Of a stretch of DNA of 62,708 nt, positions 25,906 to 34,369 are shown piece by piece. The stretch covers positions 1 through 62,708 of the forward strand of contig CAKRRD010000008.1 of the NCBI GenBank assembly GCA_934394815.1, given 5' to 3'. The notes below the pieces were generated by a model. It was not told the DNA's origin, ran no database searches, and worked only from the letters and a program-made list of their open reading frames with translations. This stretch comes from an uncultured Acetatifactor sp. (GTDB lineage Bacteria > Bacillota > Clostridia > Lachnospirales > Lachnospiraceae). Position numbers and translations under genes: made by a program. The stretch's first letter is position 1, and every line of letters starts with the position of its first letter.

Positions 25906-26934
25906 ATGAGTTTCGAATTTATTAAAAAACTGCCCACTCCTGCGGAGATCCGCAAGGAACTGCCCCTCCCTGCAGAATTAGCCAGGATCAAAGAAGAAAG
26001 AGATGCTGAGATCCGTGACGTTCTCTCCGGCAAAAGCAACAAGTTTCTGGTGATCATCGGACCCTGTTCCGCCGACAACGAAGATTCCGTATGTGATTAC
26101 GTCAATCGTCTGGCCAAAGTCAACGAACAGGTAAAGGACAAGCTGATCCTGATTCCCAGAATCTACACCAACAAGCCCCGTACCACCGGCGAAGGCTACA
26201 AAGGCATCACCAGCCAGCCCGATCCCGAGAAAAAGCCGGATTTTCTGGCAGGACTGATGGCCATGCGGAAAATGCACATCCGTGCCATCAAGGAGACCGG
26301 ACTGACCGCCGCAGACGAAATGTTATACCCCGAGAACTGGGGGTATGTATCCGATATCCTCTCCTATGTGGCTATCGGTGCCCGTTCCGTAGAGGATCAG
26401 CAGCATCGTCTGACCGTCAGCGGTTTCGATGTGGCTGCCGGTATGAAGAACCCTACCAGCGGAGACTTCTCCGTAATGCTGAATTCCGTATATGCAGCAC
26501 AGCATCCCCACTCCTTCATCTATACCGGTTGGGAAGTGAATACCCACGGCAACGATCTGGCCCACACCGTACTGCGTGGTGCCACCAACAAGCACGGTGC
26601 CAACATTCCCAACTACCACTATGAAGATCTGATCCGTCTGTGGGAAATGTACGGCAAGATGGATCTGAAGAATCCCGCCTGTGTCATTGATGCGAACCAC
26701 TCCAACTCCAACAAGCAGTTCAGGGAACAGATCCGTATCACCAAAGAAGTCATGCACAGCCGTAAACTCAGTCCCGATCTGCACAAGCTGGTCAAGGGCG
26801 TCATGATTGAGAGCTATATTGAGGAAGGCAACCAGAAGGTAGGTGCCGGCTGCTACGGCAAGTCCATCACCGATCCCTGTCTTGGCTGGGAAGACAGCGA
26901 GCGTCTGATCTACGACATCGCCGAGTACGAATAA
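25906..26934 (+). CDS. aroF: 3-deoxy-7-phosphoheptulonate (DAHP) synthase
   Basis: First enzyme of the shikimate pathway, condensing PEP and erythrose-4-phosphate. At 342 residues it is of the AroF/G/H class I-alpha type: IIGPCSADNEDSV, RIYTNKPRTTGEGYKG, and the metal/substrate motifs VIDANHSNSNKQ and GVMIESYIEEGNQ are intact. The ATG at 25906 gives the usual N-terminus MSFEFIKKLPTP; its ribosome binding site is poor, while a good AGAAAGGA lies 26 bases upstream. A nine-codon out-of-frame ORF overlaps the start. No other shikimate genes are adjacent. Confidence 0.93.
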   Translation: MSFEFIKKLPTPAEIRKELPLPAELARIKEERDAEIRDVLSGKSNKFLVIIGPCSADNEDSVCDYVNRLAKVNEQVKDKLILIPRIYTNKPRTTGEGYKGITSQPDPEKKPDFLAGLMAMRKMHIRAIKETGLTAADEMLYPENWGYVSDILSYVAIGARSVEDQQHRLTVSGFDVAAGMKNPTSGDFSVMLNSVYAAQHPHSFIYTGWEVNTHGNDLAHTVLRGATNKHGANIPNYHYEDLIRLWEMYGKMDLKNPACVIDANHSNSNKQFREQIRITKEVMHSRKLSPDLHKLVKGVMIESYIEEGNQKVGAGCYGKSITDPCLGWEDSERLIYDIAEYE

Positions 26935-26948
26935 ATCGCAGTCATTGC

Positions 26949-27548
26949 TCAGAAGACTTGCAGGAATCCTTTCAATAACACAGGATTCACGAAACATTCC
27001 AATAAACATCCGAAGATAAGCGCCATCAGAATGAGTGCCAGTCTTCCCAATCTGCCGGGCAGGGAGCTTTTTCCCTGCCCGGTTATGTTATGGTAGAAAT
27101 AAATACTCCGATGCAGGTCCTCACACCATCTGAGTAACAGGATCACGGCCGGAACATAACAAAGATAATGGGGAAAAATACTCACGATTCCCAAAAGGAT
27201 CCCTTTGATCCCATACCGGAAGATCGCCGTACTCAGAAAAAATCCCACGGAGAATCCGTATTTTACCGTGATTCCTCCACAGAAGATCCATCCCAGATAA
27301 GTCGTTGCCATAATAATGAGCACCAGAAAATTCCGGCACCTTTTGCACAGTACATACCAGAACAGGAGACGACTGTCCACGGTCATATATTTCATGCGGT
27401 ACAGCATATCCTCATCCAGCATTCCCTTATGATCCAGCAGCATCCCCCGTCCAAAATATACAGCGAATAATCCTGCTGCAAATCCCGTCAGAAATAAAAG
27501 GCGTAACGGAAGCTTTCCAGCCGTCAGCATGGATCGGTCCCATTTCAT
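26949..27548 (-). CDS. spoIIM: Stage II sporulation protein M-like membrane protein
   Basis: A 199-residue integral membrane protein with five or so hydrophobic segments and an architecture like SpoIIM, the protein that with SpoIID and SpoIIP drives peptidoglycan hydrolysis during engulfment. The N-terminal tail is short and basic, and a long loop follows the first segment. Recognition rests on overall pattern (GLFAVYFGRGML; KGILLGIVSIFPHYLCYVPA), the SpoIIM/DUF95 hallmark of an amphipathic helix with Pro-His. A sigma-E-like promoter is upstream. Implies a spore-forming lineage. Confidence 0.75.
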   Translation of the reverse strand: MKWDRSMLTAGKLPLRLLFLTGFAAGLFAVYFGRGMLLDHKGMLDEDMLYRMKYMTVDSRLLFWYVLCKRCRNFLVLIIMATTYLGWIFCGGITVKYGFSVGFFLSTAIFRYGIKGILLGIVSIFPHYLCYVPAVILLLRWCEDLHRSIYFYHNITGQGKSSLPGRLGRLALILMALIFGCLLECFVNPVLLKGFLQVF

Positions 27549-27580
27549 GTCGTTACATCTCCCCGTCAGGCGTTGTTAGT

Positions 27581-27610
27581 AATATATGCGGACAACATGG
27601 GAAAACATGC
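27581..27610 (-). promoter_or_regulatory. Possible sigma-E promoter of spoIIM
   Basis: Minus-strand CATATATT (27581-27588) fits the sigma-E -10 (CATAnAnT type); GCATGTT lies about 15 bases upstream as a partial -35. Weak on sequence alone, supported by the gene's expected regulation. Confidence 0.35.
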
Positions 27611-27645
27611 TTACTCATTTCTCTTTCGGAAAATCCGGAAAAAGA

Positions 27646-27692
27646 AAAATCCCTGTCCCGGCAGAATACCGCCTGCCGGACAGGGATTTTTT
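27646..27692 (-). terminator. Terminator of the NUDIX gene
   Basis: A long stem (AAAAATCCCTGTCC with its complement, then GGCAG/CTGCC) ending in a T7 run, overlapping the very end of the NUDIX gene. Confidence 0.8.
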
Positions 27693-28234
27693 TATTCACT
27701 CAGGTATTTGGATGCATAAGTCAGAACACCGCAAATCGTCTTGGCATCCTGAATCTTGCAGTCATAGATCATCTGCTTTAATTCCTCTACGGAATACGCC
27801 TCTACATTGATGAATTCATCTTCATCCAGATGCTGGCTTCCTCTGTCCTTCAGGCCTCTGGCCAGATAAATGTCGATCTTCTCGTTACAGAAGGCCACCG
27901 TGGTATAGATAGAGGTCAGCAGTTCCACGTGATCGGTATAATAGCCGGTCTCTTCCTGCAATTCCCGCATGGCCGCCTGATCCGTTGGCTCTTCTCTCCC
28001 GTTCAGTCCGCCTGCCGGGATTTCCAGGGTCTCCCGCTCCAGGGCATTTCGGTACTGCCGCACCATCAGAAGCTTGCCGTCTTCTCTCACAGCCACCACC
28101 GCAGCTGCACCCTTATGATCGATCAGATCCCATTTTGCAATATTGCCGTTGGGGATCTGCATGGTATCCTGATAATAGTCGATAATAGCACCCTTCGCTA
28201 CCAGATCTCGGCTGATACGCTTGAATTCTTCCAT
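27692..28234 (-). CDS. NUDIX hydrolase, ADP-ribose pyrophosphatase-like
   Basis: A 180-residue enzyme with a complete Nudix box: it begins GGLNGREEPTDQAAMREL and ends QEETGYY, preceded by the ETLEIPAG strand typical of ADP-ribose pyrophosphatases (NudF type). These hydrolyse ADP-ribose to AMP and ribose-5-phosphate, limiting free ADP-ribose. The substrate is inferred from the family. It lies 33 bases downstream of the aminotransferase gene, so the two are likely co-transcribed. AAGGGA precedes the ATG. Confidence 0.85.
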   Translation of the reverse strand: MEEFKRISRDLVAKGAIIDYYQDTMQIPNGNIAKWDLIDHKGAAAVVAVREDGKLLMVRQYRNALERETLEIPAGGLNGREEPTDQAAMRELQEETGYYTDHVELLTSIYTTVAFCNEKIDIYLARGLKDRGSQHLDEDEFINVEAYSVEELKQMIYDCKIQDAKTICGVLTYASKYLSE

Positions 28235-28267
28235 GACTTATCGTCCCTTCTCATCCAACTCGAATAC

Positions 28268-29554
28268 TTATCTGCTTTCCAGTAACTTGTCTACGCTTAC
28301 CATCTTGACGCAGAGCACAAACAGATCCGTAGCCATTGCCATCTCTTCCGGTGTCGGGAAGGAAGGAGCAATACGGATATTGGAGTCCTTCGGATCCTTC
28401 TTGTAGGGGAAGGTAGCACCCGCTCCGGTCAGTGTCACACCGGCTTCCTTACACTTTGCCACGATGGCTCTGGCACAGCCCTCCATAGCATCAAAAGAGA
28501 TAAAATATCCACCGTTGGGCTTCGTCCAGCTGCCGATACCAAGACCGCCCAGTTCGTCCTCCAGCACCTGCAGTACGGCCTCAAATTTCGGTCGCATGAT
28601 AGCTGCGTGCTTCTTCATATGTTCACGCACCCCATTGCTATCCTTAAAATAACGCACATGGCGCAACTGATTGATCTTGTCATAGCCAATGGTCTGGATG
28701 GTCATGGACTTGCGCATATCATCCAGATTTGCCTTGGAGGATGCAATAGCTGCAATACCTGCTCCGGCAAAGGTTACTTTGGAGGTAGAGCAGAACTCGA
28801 ATACCATATCCGGATGTCCCGCCTTCTCACACTCGGAAAGAATCTCCAGCAGCTGATCCTGTCTGTCATCGTATAAATGATGGATCGCATAAGCATTATC
28901 CCAGAAAATACGGAAGTCCGGTGCAGCAGGCTGCAGCGCAGCAAAACGCTTTACGGTCTCATCGGAATAGGAATATCCCTGAGGATTGGAGTACTTCGGT
29001 ACGCACCAGATTCCCTTGATGGCGGGATCTTCGGACACCAGCTTCTCTACCAGATCCATATCCGGTCCTTCCGGCGTCATGGGTACATTGATCATTTCGA
29101 TTCCAAAATGCTCTGTAATTCCAAAATGTCTGTCATAACCGGGTACAGGACATAAAAATTTCACATGATCCAGCCTGCACCAGGGAGTATTGCCTAAAAG
29201 TCCATGGGTCATAGCCCGGGATACGGTATCATACATGATGGTCAGGCTGGCATTGCCGCAGACGATCACATTCTCCGGCTTCACTTCCAGAATGTCAGCA
29301 ATCAGTTTCTTTGCTTCGGGAATACCGTCCAGTCCACCGTAATTTCGAACATCCATTCCATCCTCAGCTTTCATGGCGCTCTGAGAATTTACAATATCGA
29401 GATAATCCATCGTCATATCCAGTTGACTCGCTGCCGGTTTTCCTCTGGACATATCCAGTTTCAGGCCCTTGCCTTTTGCATCCTCATATGCAGCATTAAG
29501 CTCTGCCTTCAAAGTTAAAAGTTCTTCCTTGGATAATTCCTGATATGCTTTCAT
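28268..29554 (-). CDS. PLP-dependent class I/II aminotransferase (PF12897-like)
   Basis: A 428-residue fold-type I aminotransferase of the group annotated as aspartate aminotransferase-like. Seen: the N-terminal DMSRGKPAASQLDMTMDYL, CGNASLTIMYDTVSRAM, the IWCVPKYSNPQGYSYSDETV loop and the PLP-lysine region FCSTSKVTFAGAG near residue 245. The amino donor is uncertain. The ATG at 29554 is chosen because the promoter TSS and a GAAAGG site precede it; an upstream start at 29629 would fall near or before the transcript start. Confidence 0.85.
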   Translation of the reverse strand: MKAYQELSKEELLTLKAELNAAYEDAKGKGLKLDMSRGKPAASQLDMTMDYLDIVNSQSAMKAEDGMDVRNYGGLDGIPEAKKLIADILEVKPENVIVCGNASLTIMYDTVSRAMTHGLLGNTPWCRLDHVKFLCPVPGYDRHFGITEHFGIEMINVPMTPEGPDMDLVEKLVSEDPAIKGIWCVPKYSNPQGYSYSDETVKRFAALQPAAPDFRIFWDNAYAIHHLYDDRQDQLLEILSECEKAGHPDMVFEFCSTSKVTFAGAGIAAIASSKANLDDMRKSMTIQTIGYDKINQLRHVRYFKDSNGVREHMKKHAAIMRPKFEAVLQVLEDELGGLGIGSWTKPNGGYFISFDAMEGCARAIVAKCKEAGVTLTGAGATFPYKKDPKDSNIRIAPSFPTPEEMAMATDLFVLCVKMVSVDKLLESR

Positions 29555-29644
29555 TTCGTACCATACCTTTCTCGTCTTTTCCCTGCGGGAATACGCTTTC
29601 TTCTGTGGATGTTGGATAATCGTATACAATCATACACTCCGAAT

Positions 29645-29673
29645 ATCATACTATAAGAAAGTTCTTTGTACAA
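29645..29673 (-). promoter_or_regulatory. Promoter of the aminotransferase-NUDIX pair
   Basis: Minus-strand TTGTAC (29668-29673), 17-base spacer, TATGAT (29645-29650). Confidence 0.6.
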
Positions 29674-29740
29674 TACCCTTTTTAGAAATTTTTTCAAAAT
29701 TGCCGGTCTGCAGGGTTATGTTTTTCTTCCCATACACACA

Positions 29741-29785
29741 AAAAACGTCAGACCACAGATTTTATTCCATGGTCTGACACTTTTT
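29741..29785. terminator. Terminator at the end of the nag operon
   Basis: GTCAGACCA and TGGTCTGAC arms with a 14-base loop and T-runs on both sides; nine bases past the stop of the PTS EIICB gene. Confidence 0.8.
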
Positions 29786-29794
29786 AATTATCCG

Positions 29795-31264
29795 TTATTC
29801 ACACAGTTTAGAGAAAGCTTCCTCTACAAACTGAACCTTGGTTCCGATAATTACCTGTACGGAGGTCTTGCCGGGTTTGATAACGCCTGCAACACCTGCG
29901 GATTTGATGACTTTATCGTTCACAACGGTAATATCTTTTACCTGCAGTCTCAATCTTGTTGTACAGCTGTCGATGCTGGTGATATTTTCCTTGCCGCCAC
30001 AGCCTTTGAGAATGGTCTCTGCAATGGTGGTATAGTCATCACTTGCCAGTTCCACGTTCTTCTCTGCTTCAATATCATCATCTTCTCTTCCGGGGGTCTT
30101 CAGATCCCATTTCTTGATAGCGAAGAGGAATACGCAGTAGAATACAGCAAATGCTGCAATGCCCAGAGGGATGATCAGCCAGGTTCTCTGTGCTGCAGGC
30201 AGGGAGGATGAGAACAGCAGATCCATCGCACCTGCGGAGAAGCTGAAGCCTGCACGGAAGCCGAGGGCAACAGTGATCATGGTGAAGATGCCGTACAGTG
30301 CTGCGTAGATCACATACAGTCCGGGAGCTAAGAACATGAATGCAAACTCAAAGGGCTCGGTAACGCCGCAGATGAAGGAACAGATTGCTGCGGAAGCTAC
30401 CAGACCGATCGCTGCCTTTTTCTTGGCGGGCTTTGCACATTTTACCATTGCCAGAGCCGCACCGGGGATACCGAACATCATACAAGGGAAGAAGCCGGAC
30501 ATATACATTCCAAGGCTCCAGGATACATCAGCGCTTGTCTCACCTTTCCAGAAGTGCTGCAGATCTCCAAGTCCGATGGTATCGAACCAGAATACGTTGT
30601 TCAGTGCGTGATGTAATCCGGTAGGGATCAGCAGACGGTTCAGGAAAGCATAAATACCTGCGCCGACTACATCCAGACCTACGATAGCTTCACCGAGAGC
30701 TACCAGACCGCCGAACAGTAAAGGCCATACGAACAGCAGTACAACAGATGCCAGAATAGATACCACACCTGCTACGATAGCTACGCAGCGCTTACCACTG
30801 AAGAAGGACAGCCAGTCAGGAAGCTTGGTATCCTTGAACTTGTTGTAGCACATGGAACCGATAATACCGGCAATAATACCGATAAAGGGATTCGCAATCT
30901 TATTGAATGCCAGTGTCTTGGTAGCATCCTCAGCGATGGAGGGCATAATGGTCGTAACAAATCCGGTAGACAGAAGTGTTGTCAGCATCAGCCAGGAAGC
31001 CAGAGCTGCGATGCCTCCGGTACCGTCATTTTTTTCTGACATACCGACACCCACGCCGATTGCGAACAGGATCGCCATGTTATCGATCAAAGCACCGCCG
31101 GCTTTCACCAGAAACAGGCCAATCAGATTTGCCACACCCTGGATCTCACCACCCTGCATCGTTGCCGGACACAACCAGTAGCCAAGGCCCATGAGAATAC
31201 CACAGATCGGCAGAACTGCTACGGGAAGCATTAACGCTTTTCCCAGTTTTTGAAGAAACTTCAT
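29795..31264 (-). CDS. nagE: PTS EIICB, N-acetylglucosamine-type
   Basis: Sugar permease of the glucose/GlcNAc PTS family (489 residues). The N-terminal 380 residues form the EIIC membrane domain, with about ten hydrophobic segments and the motif TGLHHALNNVFWFDTIG. The C-terminal EIIB domain carries the phosphorylated Cys in DSCTTRLRL. The EIIA domain is absent and encoded next door. Context (nagA, nagB) identifies the substrate as GlcNAc. The ATG at 31264 has AAAGGAGG seven bases upstream and avoids 18 extra residues. Last gene of the operon. Confidence 0.93.
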   Translation of the reverse strand: MKFLQKLGKALMLPVAVLPICGILMGLGYWLCPATMQGGEIQGVANLIGLFLVKAGGALIDNMAILFAIGVGVGMSEKNDGTGGIAALASWLMLTTLLSTGFVTTIMPSIAEDATKTLAFNKIANPFIGIIAGIIGSMCYNKFKDTKLPDWLSFFSGKRCVAIVAGVVSILASVVLLFVWPLLFGGLVALGEAIVGLDVVGAGIYAFLNRLLIPTGLHHALNNVFWFDTIGLGDLQHFWKGETSADVSWSLGMYMSGFFPCMMFGIPGAALAMVKCAKPAKKKAAIGLVASAAICSFICGVTEPFEFAFMFLAPGLYVIYAALYGIFTMITVALGFRAGFSFSAGAMDLLFSSSLPAAQRTWLIIPLGIAAFAVFYCVFLFAIKKWDLKTPGREDDDIEAEKNVELASDDYTTIAETILKGCGGKENITSIDSCTTRLRLQVKDITVVNDKVIKSAGVAGVIKPGKTSVQVIIGTKVQFVEEAFSKLCE

Positions 31265-31335
31265 ACATTTCTCCTCCTTTACATTATACTTAACTGGATA
31301 TACTCCAATCAGTTTCATCTGTTATACATAGTTCC

Positions 31336-31815
31336 TTATGAAATCTTAATTATCTCCTCACCGGGAGTGACTTCTCCTTCTTTCAGAAGAGTTATCTTTT
31401 CATAATCGTCAGTATTGCAGACCAGAACCGGTGTGATCGTATTCAATCCGGCAGCCATGATTTTCTCCAGATCCGCATCCATGAGAAGATCCCCTTTTTT
31501 CACATGGTCTCCTGCCGTAACGTGTGCTTTAAAGGGATCCCCTTTTAAAGTCACTGTGTCCAGTCCGACGTGGATCAGCAATTCCACCCCCTGATCCGTT
31601 GTCATGGTAACCGCATGAAGCGTATCGAATACCATGGATACTTCTCCATCTGCAGGAGCATATATCTTCCCCTCCGAAGGAATTACTGCGAAACCGTCTC
31701 CCAGCATTTTTTCTGAAAATGTGGGATCCGGAACCTCCGTAATCGGTACAGCCTTTCCATTGCAGGGGGATCCGATCACATTTCCTTTTGTTTTTCCTTT
31801 AAAGAAACCTAACAT
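31336..31815 (-). CDS. PTS EIIA, glucose type
   Basis: A 159-residue stand-alone EIIA of the glucose family (Crr type), passing phosphate from HPr to the EIIB domain of the neighbouring permease. The phosphorylated His is in ELLIHVGLDTVTLKG near residue 92, with the second active-site His in LHAVTMTTD. The N-terminus has the usual membrane-proximal helix region. Its start overlaps nagA by seven bases, so translation is likely coupled. A GGAAAGGAG precedes the ATG. Confidence 0.93.
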   Translation of the reverse strand: MLGFFKGKTKGNVIGSPCNGKAVPITEVPDPTFSEKMLGDGFAVIPSEGKIYAPADGEVSMVFDTLHAVTMTTDQGVELLIHVGLDTVTLKGDPFKAHVTAGDHVKKGDLLMDADLEKIMAAGLNTITPVLVCNTDDYEKITLLKEGEVTPGEEIIKIS

Positions 31816-32939
31816 ACAATCTCCTTTCCGTCGATATATACGCCAATAACATTCAGTTCCTTATCTAAAAGAACAAAATCGGCCTTTTTCCCGGCTGCAA
31901 TACTTCCCGTCTCATGGAAGATTCCGATTTCTTTCGCCGGGTTCTCCGTTGCACACATCACTGCCGTCTCTAACGGAATCCCTGCCTCTTTCACCGCAAA
32001 ACGCATACAATCCATAAGATTCGTAGCCGATCCGGCAATCGTTCCGTCATGCAGCGTGGCCAGATTCCCTCTTACCGTTACCGGCTGTCCTCCCAGCGTA
32101 TATTCACCATCCTTCAGACCGGTTGCCCTCATGCTGTCGCTGATCAGGATCATCCGCTCTGCGCCAAACATGGCAAACGTAGCCCGGATCACAGATGGAT
32201 GAATATGCACACCGTCGCAGATCAGTTCCACATGACATTTCTCCGAATCTCTCACTGCTCCGATCACTCCGGGATTCCTGTGGTTCATGGGCGGCATCGC
32301 GTTATATAAATGTGTCGCATGCGATGCTCCGTGCTCTATGGCTTTCCTTGCGGTATCATAGTCGGAAGCTGTATGCGCCAGCGATATAACAACTTCTCCG
32401 TTGGCTCTGTCGATAAATTCCATGGCCCCCGGTTCTTCCGGTGCAATATCTACCAGCTTGATCAGCCCGTTCGCCGCTTTCTGCAGCCGGCTGAAATATT
32501 CATAGTCACAGTGCATAATATTTTCAGCCGCCTGCGCTCCCTTCTTCGAAGGGCTGATGAACGGGCCTTCCATATTGATACCCACAAGGTGTGATCCACC
32601 ATGGTACTTATATTCACCGGCATTCTTCATGACCGCCAGCAGTTCGTTTTTCGGTATTGTCATCGTAGCCGGGCAGATGCTCGTCACACCGACCGAAGCT
32701 TCGTATGCTGTGATGACATCAAGTGCCTGCTCTGTGCCGTCACACATATCCGCTCCCCTGCAGCCATGAAAATGAATATCTATCAATCCCGGGATCATAT
32801 AGAATCCTTCTGCATCCACACTCCGGCTGTCTGTTTCATCTGCTTCTGCGTTGCTGATAAATCTGCCGTTTTCTACTGCCACAGTCCCTTTCAGGAATCT
32901 ATGATCCTCCGTATAAATATCTGCATTCCTAATGATCAT
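31809..32939 (-). CDS. nagA: N-acetylglucosamine-6-phosphate deacetylase
   Basis: Amidohydrolase (376 residues) removing acetate from GlcNAc-6-P, the first committed catabolic step. The metal-binding motif LIDIHFHGCRGAD is near residue 55; HTASDYDTA and HLYNAMPPMNHR provide further ligands, and ISDSMRATG near residue 275 contains the catalytic Asp. It overlaps nagB by four bases (ATGA) and EIIA by seven, indicating tight translational coupling. Confidence 0.96.
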   Translation of the reverse strand: MIIRNADIYTEDHRFLKGTVAVENGRFISNAEADETDSRSVDAEGFYMIPGLIDIHFHGCRGADMCDGTEQALDVITAYEASVGVTSICPATMTIPKNELLAVMKNAGEYKYHGGSHLVGINMEGPFISPSKKGAQAAENIMHCDYEYFSRLQKAANGLIKLVDIAPEEPGAMEFIDRANGEVVISLAHTASDYDTARKAIEHGASHATHLYNAMPPMNHRNPGVIGAVRDSEKCHVELICDGVHIHPSVIRATFAMFGAERMILISDSMRATGLKDGEYTLGGQPVTVRGNLATLHDGTIAGSATNLMDCMRFAVKEAGIPLETAVMCATENPAKEIGIFHETGSIAAGKKADFVLLDKELNVIGVYIDGKEIVC

Positions 32940-33676
32940 AAGACCATACCCTCTATCCTGCTAAGTGCTGCTTCATCCGCTACCAGTGTCACATCATTGT
33001 GCAGCTGTAATACCGATGCCGGAACCTGTGGAGTAATCGGTCCGAAAAATGCCTTTTCCACAATATCAGCCTTGTCCTCACCACTGGCAACGATCAATAT
33101 CTTCTTTGCCTGCATAATTGTCTTGATTCCCATGGTATACGCCTGTTTCGGGACATCCTCTGCAGAAGCAAAAAATCTCTTATTGGCTTCGATCGTCGAT
33201 TCCGTCAGATTCACACAGTGTACCTGTTTGTCAAAAGATTCTCCCGGCTCATTAAATCCGATGTGTCCGTTATGCCCGATGCCCAAAAGCTGTAAGTCCA
33301 CACCGCCCAGTGACTGGATCAGTTCCGTATACCGCTTACATTCCTTTGCCGAATCCGGTTCCATACCGTTCGGCAGATGTGTATTTTCCACCGGAATATT
33401 CACCTGATCGAACAGATTCTGGTGCATGAAATAATAGTAGCTCTGGTCATTCTCACGGCTCAGCCCTTTATATTCGTCCAGATTTACCGTCGTGACCTCC
33501 GAAAAATCAAGATCCCCCTTCCGGAACCATTCTACCAGCTGTCTGTACAGGCCAATGGGCGTGGATCCCGTGGCCAGTCCGAGAACACAGTTCGGTTTCA
33601 TGATAACCTGTGCCGATACAATGTTTGCCGCTTTTCTGCTCATGTCCGCATAATCTTTTGCTTTATATATTCTCAT
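32936..33676 (-). CDS. nagB: Glucosamine-6-phosphate deaminase
   Basis: Converts glucosamine-6-P to fructose-6-P and ammonia, joining amino sugars to glycolysis. Seen: VLGLATGSTPIGLY near residue 40, NLDEYKGL in the active-site loop and GIGHNGHIGFNEPG with the catalytic His/Glu. The ATG at 33676 has GGAGTGAG upstream, giving 246 residues, the normal length; a longer frame from 33736 adds 20 unconserved residues. It follows the HPr gene by 93 bases. Confidence 0.96.
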   Translation of the reverse strand: MRIYKAKDYADMSRKAANIVSAQVIMKPNCVLGLATGSTPIGLYRQLVEWFRKGDLDFSEVTTVNLDEYKGLSRENDQSYYYFMHQNLFDQVNIPVENTHLPNGMEPDSAKECKRYTELIQSLGGVDLQLLGIGHNGHIGFNEPGESFDKQVHCVNLTESTIEANKRFFASAEDVPKQAYTMGIKTIMQAKKILIVASGEDKADIVEKAFFGPITPQVPASVLQLHNDVTLVADEAALSRIEGMVL

Positions 33677-33769
33677 TGATTTCTCACTCCATTTCGCATA
33701 TCCTGCTACGAACACCTGACACCGTGGGCGGTGCACACTAAGTTCATCAATTCTGTCTGCCGCCAGATT

Positions 33770-34027
33770 TTAAAGATTCTCACGGAAAAACTTCTGCAAT
33801 TCTTCACATGCCGTATCTTCGTCCGGTCCCTCCACACTGACTTCTACCCTGTCTCCGTGTTTGACACACATTTTCATGATCTCCATCAGTTTACCCGCCG
33901 ATGCGTTTTTCCCATTGCAGGCAAGTGTAACCGTGCTCTGATATTTCTTTGCCTCTTTGGTGAGTAACCCTGCCGGTCTGGCATGGAGTCCGATTTCATC
34001 CTTGATTATATAGGTAAACTGTTTCAT
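33770..34027 (-). CDS. HPr-family phosphocarrier lacking regulatory Ser46
   Basis: An 85-residue HPr, first gene of the GlcNAc operon. The phosphorylated His15 is in GLHARPAG exactly at position 15. The region that normally holds Ser46 reads GKNASAGKLMEIM: aligned to B. subtilis HPr (NGKTVNLKSIMGVM), position 46 is Lys. The protein should carry PTS phosphate but not be phosphorylated by HPr kinase, so it should not act as a CcpA co-repressor in that way. The ATG at 34027 has a strong AAAGGAGG nine bases upstream; the longer frame from 34123 begins before the predicted transcription start. Confidence 0.9.
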   Translation of the reverse strand: MKQFTYIIKDEIGLHARPAGLLTKEAKKYQSTVTLACNGKNASAGKLMEIMKMCVKHGDRVEVSVEGPDEDTACEELQKFFRENL

Positions 34028-34121
34028 TCTTAACGTCCTCCTTTTGATTCGACAAGCCTTTGCCCGTTTCATTTTGTGCATTTTGCGCAATATCTTTTTG
34101 CATTTCGTTTTCCATATGTGC

Positions 34122-34150
34122 ATATTAGCACTTATTCTTTCGTTTGTCTA
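34122..34150 (-). promoter_or_regulatory. Promoter of the nag/PTS operon
   Basis: Minus-strand TAGACA (34145-34150), 17-base spacer, TAATAT (34122-34127), giving a leader of about 90 bases before HPr. No clear regulator site was identified. Confidence 0.65.
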
Positions 34151-34289
34151 CATCACTTTTGACATTATGTATATTTTTGAACATTTTCGTAGATTTTTGT
34201 AAACATTTTTCTAAATATGCTATACTTTATCCATCAAATTATCATTATTGTCCGGCACATCATCTAATATAGACGCTATACACCAACAC

Positions 34290-34333
34290 ATAAAAAAGCA
34301 CGCTTTTAAATATTTCTACTCAAAAGCGTGCTT
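34290..34333 (-). terminator. Terminator of secreted protein gene A (copy 1 of 3)
   Basis: A 12-bp stem AAGCACGCTTTT with a 14-base loop, followed by a T6 run on the minus strand. Nearly identical to the terminators at 37880 and 40197. Confidence 0.85.
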
Positions 34334-34369
34334 CTGCCAATACTCCATTTTCTGTTGGGGTCTATCTGA

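Noticed and set aside
34028..34123. Longer N-terminus for HPr starting at 34123.
   Set aside because: It would begin upstream of the predicted transcription start and adds a Lys/Arg-rich, unconserved extension; the strong AAAGGAGG is at 34027.
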